Source: Fodinibius salsisoli (GTDB lineage Bacteria > Bacteroidota > Rhodothermia > Balneolales > Balneolaceae). From it: a DNA stretch of 64,000 nucleotides. This document shows, in pieces, positions 55,791-64,000 of the stretch. A program made the position numbers and the translations under genes. The stretch is from positions 62,001-126,000 of the forward strand of contig NZ_JAGGJA010000006.1 in NCBI RefSeq assembly GCF_026229185.1. Direction: 5' to 3'. The notes under the pieces are model-generated. The model saw only the letters and a list, made by a program, of their open reading frames with translations, did no database searches and had not been told where the DNA came from. Numbering within the stretch: position 1 is the stretch's first letter; each line of letters opens with the position of its first letter.

Positions 55791-55869
55791 GGCTTTATTT
55801 TTTGCTTAACTAATTCGAGTGCTGTTCGTATAGCAATCTCACATTATAATAACCCCTTGGGAAATACCT

Positions 55870-56679
55870 GTGTTAGATTTTGAAGAGCATATCTTAGAAA
55901 AAGGACAATCTCTTGCCCCGGTATTCACAACCTATCATCTCCAGGGTTTATTGATTGGTATAACGGAATACCCCAATTGGGTAGAAACAGGCCAGTGGCA
56001 TGCCCATAAAAACCCTATGATTAGCTTTGTGCTGGAAGGAGGGAATATTGAAAACAGAAAAAATAAACAACTCCAGCGAAACTGCGGGAGCATTGACTTT
56101 TATCACGCTTTCGAGCCCCACCAAAACATCTATCAGGTATTTCCTTCCAAACATTTCGGCATCGAAATAGATGAGGATTTTCTGGAAAAATATGAACTAC
56201 CGGAAAATAAGATTGAGGTAGCGATTGAAGAAAATCCCTTTAGCAAGTTTATTTTTCTTAAGATCTTAAAAGAAGCCCTCCTGAACGATTCTTTTACTCC
56301 GGAGTCGGTAGAAATGCTTTTCCTTGATTTGGTCAATGACACCCCCTCAACAAACAGACGCGCTTGCCCGAACTGGGTACCTGTACTAAGAAAATTCCTG
56401 AATGAGAATTGGAACCGGAAGCTAACTCTTCAGGAGCTGTCGGATAAAGTTGGAATTCACCCGGTGACTATTTCCAGCAATTTCAGAAAGTATTTTTCGT
56501 CAACCTTTGGGGAATATATGAGGAGAATCAAAATCGACCGTTCGCTAACCATGATCAGGGAATCGAATCAATCTCTTACCCAAATCGCTTATGCATGCGG
56601 GTTTGCTGATCAAAGTCACTTTACCCGAACATTTAAAAGTCAGATAGGCTTTTTACCAAAACAGTTTCAGAACTTATAG
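55870..56679 (+). CDS. AraC family transcriptional regulator
   Basis: A 269-residue regulator with a GTG start. The N-terminal half (about 1-150) resembles a cupin-like sensing domain (TGQWHAHKNPMISFVLEGGNIENR, then GSIDFYHAFEPHQNIYQVFPSKHFGIEI). The C-terminal double helix-turn-helix (about 170-268) is clear: RKLTLQELSDKVGIHPVTISSNFRKYFSSTFGEYMRRIKIDRS and LTQIAYACGFADQSHFTRTFKSQIGFLPKQFQ. It lies just outside the last attC and 82 bases before the erythromycin-esterase-like locus, which it may control. Confidence 0.88.
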   Translation: MLDFEEHILEKGQSLAPVFTTYHLQGLLIGITEYPNWVETGQWHAHKNPMISFVLEGGNIENRKNKQLQRNCGSIDFYHAFEPHQNIYQVFPSKHFGIEIDEDFLEKYELPENKIEVAIEENPFSKFIFLKILKEALLNDSFTPESVEMLFLDLVNDTPSTNRRACPNWVPVLRKFLNENWNRKLTLQELSDKVGIHPVTISSNFRKYFSSTFGEYMRRIKIDRSLTMIRESNQSLTQIAYACGFADQSHFTRTFKSQIGFLPKQFQNL

Positions 56680-56761
56680 AACTGATGGGGGCTAAGATCA
56701 TTCTATTTTTAAACCAATAGCATTACTACGTTGGGATCGAAACATAATTTAACCAGCAGAT

Positions 56762-58490
56762 ATGCGTATAAGATCTCAGAAATTATACACAGCAGTACTA
56801 TTTTTTATCATCCTCTTTTGGGGAGGTCTCGAATCCGCAGAAGCTCAATTTTTTTGGAATACGGATTTTGAATATGGAGTCAATAAATCACAGCCACGGA
56901 AATGGGCCATTGAGGGAGAGGGTGAAGAATATACTGGATACCTGGTTAATGAAATAAGCAAGACAGGCAACAAGAGCCTGTTTATGTCCCTGACAAATTC
57001 CGAGACTTACACCATTTTAAACATTCCCGGTGAGTTGGTCGCCGGAAAAGCGGTTTCGGTCAGTGGTTATATCAAAGCACAAGATGCAGATTCTCTTCAG
57101 GTACAGCTGATGATATTTAATCCCGCAGAAGGAAATGTACTTGCCTCTGCTGATCAGCAATTAGTTAAAAATAGTTGGCAGCCCACCTCACTTAGAACCT
57201 CAGTGAAAGAGAGTAATGGCCCGAATGATATACTATTCGCCCTGGTAGCCAAAGGAAGTGGAAGCTTTTGGTTTGATGCAGTTCAAGTGAAGATCAGTGA
57301 AAAAGTTTTTGGAGATGATGCCCCTGACTTCAGCGAACCCACCAGAGATGAGATAGCCCAGCTGAATAAACAGGCTATTCCTTTTGAAATGCCCCCCCCC
57401 GGGAAGTGAAGCGCATGGTTTAAAGGGGCTTTCTGAAGTAGTAGGAAACGCCCGACTGGTAGCATTGGGAGAAAACTCACACGGGTCATCTTCAATTTAC
57501 GAGCTCAAGCTTCGCATAATCAAACACCTCGTTGAACAGGAAGGATTTTCGGTATTTGCATTAGAAATGCCTGCCGTTGAAGCCGAATATATTAACGATT
57601 ATGTAAAATATGGGCGGGGTAACATCGACCAGGTTCTTCTCAAACTCACTTACCCGAGCTGGCAGACACAAGAGGTGATCGATATCATTCAGTGGATAAA
57701 GAAATATAACAGTCAGCACGAAAACAAAATTGAGTTTCGGGGCTATGACATGCAAAATGGATGGTCGGCCTTGGGAGCAGTTAAAAATTTTGCGACTTCT
57801 AATGACTCGGTCTTATTATCCAAATTAGAAATAATAAGCACCCTCTATGAAAAGTCACTCAATGCCGGGCAACCGGAAGCCTCCCTTCTTAAGAAATCCG
57901 ATGAAGTGGTGCACTATTTAAAGACGAAAAGTTACGGAAGCCTCTCCATTGCCAAGGTGCAAACTATCCGTCATTATATGGATATATTTGTTCAAAGCCT
58001 GGCCTTTCATTTCGGCTTAGAACATGCAAAAAGCCGGGACGAATATATGGCTGAAAATATTCAGTGGATTGTTGAAAACTCACCGGATACGAGCAGGATA
58101 ATTATTTCAGCAGATAACACCCACATTACCGAATCCGGAAGTAAAGCTGGTGCTTTCCTTAACCGCTGGTATGGGAAAGATTATGTGAGTTTCGGTTTTA
58201 CCTACAAAACGGGGACGTACTCCGCATATGGCCCAAAACCATTTTACGAGGTTCACCTCCCCTATGTGGGTACGTATGAGTACTTCTTTTCAAAAAGCCG
58301 ATATAACAACTTCATCCTGGATCTAAGGCTGGTAGAAAGTATCCCGTTATTAAACCAGAGAGCCGGATTTCGTTCAATTGGATCCCGCCCGCAGGAAGTA
58401 ACACAGTTCTATGAAATAGCAATCAAAGATCATTTTGATGTGCTTGTTTATATAGCTACTTCTAAACATACTTCTCCTCTGAAAAAGTAG
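56762..58490 (+). pseudogene. Erythromycin-esterase-like gene split by a nine-C tract (frameshift or phase-variable)
   Basis: Two open frames together make one protein. The first (56762-57409, 215 residues) has a signal peptide ending ESAEAQ and a jelly-roll, carbohydrate-binding-like domain, then stops at PFEMPPPGK. The second (57384-58490) continues in another frame with GSEAHGLKGLSEVVGNARLVALGENSHGSSSIYELKLRII, the start of the erythromycin esterase domain (PF05139-like), with Glu and His of GENSHG and a later ADNTHI. The frames meet at nine C residues (57392-57400). Eight C would join them into one ORF of about 570 codons. This may be a true frameshift, a phase-variation tract or a sequencing error. 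Confidence 0.8.
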
Positions 58491-58639
58491 GTTTATACTT
58501 TCCTTTTTCATATGTACTCTAAAACGATGGTTAAACCTTAAATCCATTAAGAGGATAACCTCAGTCATCATACATTTGAAAAGATAGCCGGGGTACTACC
58601 TTTTCGAAATCTCAGTCGTTATCCAGTTCCATTTAGTGG

Positions 58640-59446
58640 TCAATCCCGGTAAAAGATATTTCGCTTATACCAGTTATCCCGATAAGTCTTTTCAATCCAG
58701 TTTCCATGTTCATCGTAGCGGTATTTCCAGCTTAAATCCACGTCCGTGGCTTTTGTGGCATCAAATTGGAAGCTTGTCGGCGTTCCCCGTTCAGAATAAA
58801 AAATTTGGTGGGTTTGGTACACATCCAGATAAAAAGCCCGGAGCTTGAGAGCTTCATTCCACTCCACAAAATATGCTCTTGTACTTGCTTTGCGATTGCC
58901 GTTTTTAATCACAAAGAGTTTTATATCGGCCCTGTTTTGATCCGCCAAATATTCAAAGTTATACTCAAAAAGTGTTCCATTTTTATCCCTCGTAATGGTT
59001 TTAAGCCGGTTTTCCTGATCGTAACTAAATTCAATTTTCTTCTCACCGGCTATATTTACATGCGACAACTGCCCATACTCGTAATAAAAATCATAATAAT
59101 ACCGAGACAACTCTCCGCCTCCGCGATCTACCTGGTACATAATCTGGCTTAAGCTTCCGGTCTCATCAAACCGATAAGCTACCAATTCATCCTGGCCGGC
59201 GATGTGGGAAGTAACTTCAATACGCTCTGCCTGCCCTTGATAAATCTGCGGGGCGTAATTGAGCAAGGCCTTTAAATTCCAATGCTTTTCGGTCAGCTCA
59301 TAGCTAACGAACAGATCATGAATCAGGATTTGATTTAGTTTCTTCGTCCGCTCAACTTTTTGGGAAAGCTCAACAAGATTTGACATCGAACAGGATGTAA
59401 ACAGCAGACCAAGGAGCAGGAATTGAATATTTGCAAATAGTCGCAT
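58640..59446 (-). CDS. YD-repeat-like lipoprotein
   Basis: A 268-residue lipoprotein: MRLFANIQFLLLGLLFTSCSMS has the lipobox LFTSC, so the ATG at 59446 is preferred to the longer form open to 59500. The rest is mostly beta with YD/RHS-like stretches, e.g. VAYRFDETGSLSQIMY, FSYDQENRLKTITRDKNGTLFEYNFEY and YRYDEHGNWIEKTYRD. These resemble single RHS-type repeats and not a toxin-bearing RHS shell. Role unknown. Confidence 0.65.
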   Translation of the reverse strand: MRLFANIQFLLLGLLFTSCSMSNLVELSQKVERTKKLNQILIHDLFVSYELTEKHWNLKALLNYAPQIYQGQAERIEVTSHIAGQDELVAYRFDETGSLSQIMYQVDRGGGELSRYYYDFYYEYGQLSHVNIAGEKKIEFSYDQENRLKTITRDKNGTLFEYNFEYLADQNRADIKLFVIKNGNRKASTRAYFVEWNEALKLRAFYLDVYQTHQIFYSERGTPTSFQFDATKATDVDLSWKYRYDEHGNWIEKTYRDNWYKRNIFYRD

Positions 59447-59512
59447 GTGTAATAATTTCTGATGATTAATTAAAAAAGGGAACGGCGTCGCCAAAAACAC
59501 TGGACCTTTATG

Positions 59513-60655
59513 TTATCGTTGATTCCGCATCTGATAATGAACAGTCAACGGAGAATCCGGATCTATAAGTTCAATAGCTTTTGGCATTGCTGATATCCCA
59601 CGACTATGGGGCGCGTTGAAGAAGATGAGGAGTCCATCATGCGACTCTGGATAAAAATAGGCCAATGCTACCTCCGACCAATCACTGCCGCCATGCCAAA
59701 CTAACTTATTGTCGCTAAAATCTAGTATACGCCATCCAAGTCCGTACCCCTGAGCCTGTGGACATTGACCGGGAGAAGCCAAATCACAATCAACCCATTC
59801 TGTTTTAGAATGTAATGTATTTCGCTCAGTTTGCATACTGTTTTTATATCCCTTCCCATTCATGATTGAAATCATAAAATTCGCATAGTCCTTCACAGTA
59901 ATTACCATGTCATCAGCGGCTGAATACTCTCCTTCTTCACGGCACCAACCACTTGGCCGGCAATAATATCCATAAAAAGCCCCATCTCTATCCACCGGCC
60001 GCGCAATATTACTAAAATTCTCTTTTTGCACACTAAAGGAGACCCCGACCATACCTATAGGATCGAACACATTCTCTTGCACCAGTTTGTCGAAATCGGT
60101 ATTTAATTTCTGCTCGGCATACCGGGCTACATATTCGAAGCCTTCTCCGGAATAGCCATAGGTAGTACCCGGATCATTTACAAAACGAAGCGTATTATCT
60201 TTTGAAAAAAAGCGCCAATTTCTGAATCCTGTTGTATGGGTAAGAGCCATACGCGGGGTTAATAACTCATGACGGGGATCATCTGTAATATCCGGGTCAA
60301 CCCAATATTCCGACATTGACTCGTCGAGTGACAGTTGTCCATTATCTACAAGACGTAAAATTGTTTCCGTTGATACGGTTTTGGTAATGGAAGCTACGTC
60401 AAACTGCGTTGTTTCTGTTGCCGGTTTTCCCGGTCTTTCATCCCCATAATACCCCTCCCAGACGACTTCCCCATTTTTTACCACGGCTACCCCGGCTGTA
60501 ACCAGATTATGTTCAGCGAGTAATTCAGAAAACGCTTGGTCAAGTTTTTCTGCCCGCTGCCGGGAAACCGGCGGAATATCATGATGAGACAGCGATTGGC
60601 ATCCGCTTAAAGCCATGACAGTTATAAGGCTAATCACAGTGAAAGTTTTTATCAT
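59513..60655 (-). CDS. Serine hydrolase (beta-lactamase class C fold) lipoprotein
   Basis: A 380-residue exported hydrolase. MIKTFTVISLITVMALSGCQ carries a lipobox (LSGC), favouring the ATG at 60655 over the ORF start at 60685. Active-site motifs are S-I-T-K (DVASITKTVS), Y-S-G (TYGYSGEGFEYVARYAE) and HGG (VWHGGSDWSE). This PBP-type fold covers esterases, D-aminopeptidases and class C beta-lactamases; no specific substrate can be named. It lies 66 bases upstream of the YD-repeat lipoprotein and may be co-transcribed. Confidence 0.85.
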   Translation of the reverse strand: MIKTFTVISLITVMALSGCQSLSHHDIPPVSRQRAEKLDQAFSELLAEHNLVTAGVAVVKNGEVVWEGYYGDERPGKPATETTQFDVASITKTVSTETILRLVDNGQLSLDESMSEYWVDPDITDDPRHELLTPRMALTHTTGFRNWRFFSKDNTLRFVNDPGTTYGYSGEGFEYVARYAEQKLNTDFDKLVQENVFDPIGMVGVSFSVQKENFSNIARPVDRDGAFYGYYCRPSGWCREEGEYSAADDMVITVKDYANFMISIMNGKGYKNSMQTERNTLHSKTEWVDCDLASPGQCPQAQGYGLGWRILDFSDNKLVWHGGSDWSEVALAYFYPESHDGLLIFFNAPHSRGISAMPKAIELIDPDSPLTVHYQMRNQR

Positions 60656-60915
60656 ATACGTGATCCTTCCTTTAAGTATACTCATCCGGGACTTTGATTA
60701 TGTTACTGTTGATATATCAAATGAGTAGACGGCTCTGTAAGCATTTTGTTACATTATTGAAGGAATAGTGTTATATAAAGACTATTCAACTTCGGCTGAT
60801 ACCCAACAATTTAAATAACCAGGAAACTTTGTAACCATTTTCTTTTGTAGGAGTAGATTAATAGTGAGATCTATTTATAGTGAAACACCAACTACAGACC
60901 TGCAAATACTTGCCT

Positions 60916-62442
60916 ATGAGTAACACCGCTTTAATCCTGTCATTATTTCTTTTCATTAATTTTTCAGCTGCAGGTCAAGAGGCATCAACATTTTATTGCC
61001 CGCCCTGTGATTGCCAAGCCCATGAAGCAAACGAAGCGTTCAATGAAAGCGGCACGTGCCCCTATTGCGGGATGGTACTGATAGAGACCGAAAGTTCACC
61101 TGTCCCATCTATATCCTATCAAAAGCTACTGGAATACGAAGGCAAATATGAATACGTCTCGGGCTCAACATTAAAAATTATGGCTTCACCAATGGATACC
61201 ACGCTTTATGCAGTTATTAACAATGCTAAATATCCGCTATCCCATGTTGAAAGAGATACCTTTTCCAATGTTCAAAATATCCCCGTGGCCTTTCAGAGAG
61301 ATAACCAGGGCAACATCAGCGGTTATACGGTTAATGGTCAATCCTTTGGGCTAATTACAACTGATATTGAAAAATTGGTGATGTATCCCCGTAAAGAGTT
61401 GTTTGATCATCCTGAGGATTATACCTATCAGACTCCCGAAGAAACAAATGATGGCCTTGAAATCGGGAATATCAACAATGCCTTTAAAAAGCCGGTACTG
61501 CTTAAAGAAATGGTTAAAGAAACCATTAAAGGTGAATATCCCGATGTTCACAGTATTTTAATTTATAAAGACAACAGGCTGGTCCTGGAAGAATATTTTT
61601 ATGGATATGACAAAAATACAAAGCATCAGCTGCGATCAGCAACCAAAGCATTCATCGGATCACTGGTAGGCCTGGCAATAGAAGCCGATGCAATCGGGAG
61701 CGAGCAGGATCAACTCTTGCCGTATTTTAGGGACGAATACGAGAGCTTTGAGCATATGAGCAAGCAGAAAAAAAGTATTACCATTCAGGACTTCTTAACT
61801 TATCGTCACGGGCTGGATTGCGAAAACAACAATCCCGAAAGTGCTGGCAATGAACAACAGATGATGGAAAATGCCGACTGGGTAAAATACACGCTCGACC
61901 TTCCGGTCGTCCATCAGCCCGGGGAATTATCATCATATTGTACGGGAGCGGCATTAACCCTGGGGCGGCTTATTGAGTTGGCAACGGGTCAAACGTTAGA
62001 AGCCTTTGCCAATGAACATCTCTTTACCCCTATGGGCATCACCAACTACGACTGGCGGTTTGCCCCTGACTCCACAAGTCGACAGACCTTTAGTCAAATG
62101 TACCTGCAGCCCCGAAACCTTGTGAAACTTGCAGTAATGTATATAAATGAGGGCCAATGGCAGGGCGACCAAATTCTTCCGGCAAACTGGGTGCAGAAAA
62201 CATTTAACAAACATACGCCCGAATTTGGCTACTTATGGGAACACAAATATGTTGTCATTAATGGAAAACGATATACCTCCTACATGGCATCGGGTAATGG
62301 AGGCCAAAAAATAAATATATGGCCTGCCTACAACATGATTACCGTTTTTACGGGGGGAAATTATAATTCCTATGAACTGTATGGAAAAAGCACACCTCCG
62401 AATCAAATGATCCCGAAATATATATTACCGGCCCTTGATTAA
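60916..62442 (+). CDS. Serine hydrolase fused to a heavy-metal-binding domain
   Basis: An exported protein (signal MSNTALILSLFLFINFSAAGQ; the GTG at 60880 is an alternative start). Right after the signal is a Cys-rich module TFYCPPCDCQAHEA, then ESGTCPYCGMVLIE, resembling the heavy-metal-binding domain usually seen in copper/silver proteins (YTCPMHP, CPKCGM). A beta-rich region (about 80-165 of the long form) precedes a beta-lactamase-fold hydrolase with S-A-T-K (RSATKAFIG), a Tyr motif (SSYCTGAAL) and GNGGQ in place of HxG. The fusion of a metal-binding module with a serine hydrolase is unusual. Confidence 0.8.
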   Translation: MSNTALILSLFLFINFSAAGQEASTFYCPPCDCQAHEANEAFNESGTCPYCGMVLIETESSPVPSISYQKLLEYEGKYEYVSGSTLKIMASPMDTTLYAVINNAKYPLSHVERDTFSNVQNIPVAFQRDNQGNISGYTVNGQSFGLITTDIEKLVMYPRKELFDHPEDYTYQTPEETNDGLEIGNINNAFKKPVLLKEMVKETIKGEYPDVHSILIYKDNRLVLEEYFYGYDKNTKHQLRSATKAFIGSLVGLAIEADAIGSEQDQLLPYFRDEYESFEHMSKQKKSITIQDFLTYRHGLDCENNNPESAGNEQQMMENADWVKYTLDLPVVHQPGELSSYCTGAALTLGRLIELATGQTLEAFANEHLFTPMGITNYDWRFAPDSTSRQTFSQMYLQPRNLVKLAVMYINEGQWQGDQILPANWVQKTFNKHTPEFGYLWEHKYVVINGKRYTSYMASGNGGQKINIWPAYNMITVFTGGNYNSYELYGKSTPPNQMIPKYILPALD

Positions 62443-62953
62443 GCTGGTGTTATACCCCGCACTTTATTAGTGCTATCCCGACCTATCCGGATATGCAAAA
62501 ACGTCTTTCTTATTACAAATACCAGCACGGCGGGAGACAAGCTAGCCCCCCCCTACTTAGGTCACCCCGGCCGCTCACAGTCCTTCTTCGATTCTTCCAA
62601 GATATGATTATTTTACTTCCCTGAATTAATTATATGCACGGTGCTTATACCATATATAATGAACTCTTATATCAAAAAGAGTATGACTCATTAAACAATA
62701 ACAAATACGCAATTAATAAAGAACTCATTCTATACGGCATCAAGAAGTTGGCCCCATTTAATCATGCTGTAACTTTTGAACAGAAGGAAAATGTAAGTCA
62801 TCTATAACAACGATTCCAACACAGACCTGACCGCTGATTGCCATATTAAAAGTTGTAAGCTAACAGAAATTTAGCATTTTAAACTAATACCTGCCTATAG
62901 GATTACGCTGGTTAAACCGTGGGTCGTTATTCTATTAAAACATGCTTAGCTAA
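62443..62953. other. Intergenic region before the sensor kinase
   Basis: About 510 bases. Apart from the short ORF at 62634-62807 there is no convincing gene. The region includes a C-rich stretch near 62550 and AT-rich sequence closer to the kinase, where its promoter should lie. Confidence 0.45.
62634..62807 (+). CDS. Possible small ORF, 57 residues
   Basis: ATG at 62634 to TAA at 62805-62807. The peptide is polar and Lys/Asn/Tyr-rich (YNELLYQKEYDSLNNNKYA, then INKELILYGIKKLAPFNHAV), with no signal or membrane helix. Composition is protein-like but no family is recognised and no ribosome site is evident. It may be a remnant of a larger gene or chance. Confidence 0.25.
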   Translation: MHGAYTIYNELLYQKEYDSLNNNKYAINKELILYGIKKLAPFNHAVTFEQKENVSHL

Positions 62954-63019
62954 GTAAATATTAGTAACAATAAATCCATATCGTCAAAAACACTTTTTGG
63001 CTACAATCGCTTTCAGTGG

Positions 63020-64000
63020 TTGGCAATTATTAGCACCGTCTGGATTGTATTAGGACTCGTCTGTGCTGCACAAATATATTTCAAAAGCGTGTTGGCTGAT
63101 GATGGGGCTGTTACCGTAACCAGAGCATTGAAATATGCATTACCGATTTGGATGATTTGGATTCCAGCTACTTATGGAGTTATTGGCCTTTGCCGAAGGT
63201 ATCATTTCGGAAAGGATAATCGGCTGGAGAGTTTTTTTATTCACTTATTGGGTAGCTTTGGCTTTGCCCTTCTTCATATGGTATTTCATGCTTGGTGGTT
63301 GTTGGTCCGCTATTCTATTTCGGTTGAATTTAAATCAATGTCTGCTCAAACGATCCATTTGTTGGATGATATCTGGCTTCAGCTTGATCTGCTGGTTTAT
63401 TGGGGAATCGTTGGCGCTTATTTTTCACTGAATTATTACGCCCAAAACAGAAAGCGTGAAATTCATAATCTCCAAATGGAATCTCAACTTAATGAAGCTA
63501 AGTTAACAGCCCTGAAAGCGCAGATTCATCCTCACTTTCTGTTCAATACACTCAGTGCCATTCAAACAATGGTAATGAAGAAAGGCACGTCAAAAGCTGT
63601 TGAGATGATCACAAAACTAAGTAATTATCTACGGTTAACACTGGAGGAAAATTCGAAACAGGTAATGACATTGGCCAAAGAGCTCGATTTTGTTAAACAC
63701 TATTTGGCCATTGAGAAATATCGTTTTGGCGATCGACTGGATGTAAAGTACAGCATCGACAAAGAAACGTATGATTTGATACTACCCAGCTTTTTGCTCC
63801 AACCAATCGTAGAAAATGCTATCAAACATGGTCTGGCACCTAAAGAAGGTAAAATGCTGTTGGAAGTTTCTGCTAAAATGAAAGATAGTATGCTGGAAAT
63901 CCGTATTTTGGACGATGGCGCTGGCAAACAGGCAAGTAACAGGCATACCCTTGGCACCGGACTTCAGCATACTGAAGAGCGCTTACAAAAAATGTATGGA
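63020..64000 (+). CDS. LytS/LytTR-type sensor histidine kinase, partial
   Basis: Runs off the right edge. The N-terminal part has four membrane helices (WLAIISTVWIVLGLVCAAQIYF, ALPIWMIWIPATYGVIGL, FFIHLLGSFGFALLHMVFHAWWLL, LLVYWGIVGAYFSL). Next are a short coiled linker and the His_kinase box LKAQIHPHFLFNTLSAIQTM, then the HATPase region LLQPIVENAIKHGL and LEIRILDDGAGKQ. Kinases of this type usually pair with a LytTR response regulator, expected just downstream outside the window. The frame is open from 62954 without ATG/GTG; TTG at 63020 is the first usual start. FGYNRFQW just upstream looks coding, so the true start may be further left. Confidence 0.85.
   Translation, partial: MAIISTVWIVLGLVCAAQIYFKSVLADDGAVTVTRALKYALPIWMIWIPATYGVIGLCRRYHFGKDNRLESFFIHLLGSFGFALLHMVFHAWWLLVRYSISVEFKSMSAQTIHLLDDIWLQLDLLVYWGIVGAYFSLNYYAQNRKREIHNLQMESQLNEAKLTALKAQIHPHFLFNTLSAIQTMVMKKGTSKAVEMITKLSNYLRLTLEENSKQVMTLAKELDFVKHYLAIEKYRFGDRLDVKYSIDKETYDLILPSFLLQPIVENAIKHGLAPKEGKMLLEVSAKMKDSMLEIRILDDGAGKQASNRHTLGTGLQHTEERLQKMYG

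Larger units (their letters stand above)
51476..55796. mobile_element. Chromosomal integron with four gene cassettes
   Basis: Integrase gene (leftward, start codon facing the array), attI-like junction at about 52650, then four cassettes running rightward: 52651-53011, 53012-54219, 54220-54725 and 54726-55784, each ending in an attC. For every cassette the first 9-13 bases are the exact reverse complement of the bases at the start of its own attC: GTTAGTTTG/CAAACTAAC, then GTTATACTTAATT, GTTATATGCAC and GTTATAGGGCTT with their complements. This is expected when both halves came from one circular cassette. Cassettes 1-3 have AT-rich genes unlike the flanks. The array is short and the last attC is unusual. 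Confidence 0.9.

Noticed and set aside
55870-58490. AraC and esterase-like genes as a fifth integron cassette
   Set aside because: No attC was found after them up to the next gene, so they are treated as flanking chromosome, although loss of a terminal attC cannot be excluded.
63174-63431. Rightward open frame of 85 codons
   Set aside because: It is out of frame with, and fully inside, the membrane part of the histidine kinase, whose helices and H-box are clear in the other frame.

Overview
The window looks like a chromosomal segment of a free-living Bacteroidota-like bacterium. My best guess is the Balneolota/Rhodothermia side of that group. This rests on gene content and style, not on a search: a DUF4837 lipoprotein, bacillithiol-type BshB1, lycopene cyclase next to TspO, an atpDC pair apart from other ATP synthase genes, many lipoproteins, frequent GTG/TTG starts and few strong Shine-Dalgarno sequences. 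No rRNA, tRNA or CRISPR array is visible.

1-8000: a DUF6483-like protein, a clostripain-like lipoprotein and an exported membrane-anchored protein, then a leftward biotin cluster (DUF4837 lipoprotein, bioF, bioH-like esterase, bioC, bioD, bioA). It covers pimeloyl-ACP release to dethiobiotin; bioB is not in the window. 8000-16260: a complete leftward tryptophan operon, trpE-trpS-trpG-trpD-trpC-trpF-trpB-trpA. A previously unlisted 25-codon leader peptide with three consecutive Trp codons and mutually exclusive RNA hairpins precede trpE, which is a classical ribosome-mediated attenuator. 16260-26200: phospholipid and envelope genes (dxr, rseP, psd, pssA), an HDAC-like deacetylase, pgeF/aroE, a START-like protein, a sialidase-like protein and tmk.

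26400-40030: a PspC protein; a rightward carbonic anhydrase/TspO/lycopene cyclase set; an AI-2E family permease; a PIG-L deacetylase; an ankyrin lipoprotein followed by an eight-haem cytochrome with HEAT and TPR repeats; ABC ATPases; a TolC-like channel; and a three-gene YqjD/YqjE-like membrane stress cluster. 40400-50950: bshB1, an inositol monophosphatase, dnaG, atpDC, an exported methyltransferase, an amino acid permease and rsmB.

51476-55800 is an integron. A leftward integron-type tyrosine recombinase carries the IntI-specific insert. Upstream of it lie an attI-like junction and four rightward cassettes, each ended by an attC site. The boundaries are supported independently because the first bases of every cassette are the reverse complement of the bases at the start of its own attC. 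Cassette 0 has no ORF; the others encode an exported propeller-like protein, an unknown 117-residue protein and a CPBP intramembrane protease. To the right are an AraC regulator, an erythromycin-esterase-like gene split by a nine-C tract, a YD-repeat-like lipoprotein, two beta-lactamase-fold serine hydrolases (one fused to a heavy-metal-binding domain), and a LytS-type histidine kinase cut by the window edge.
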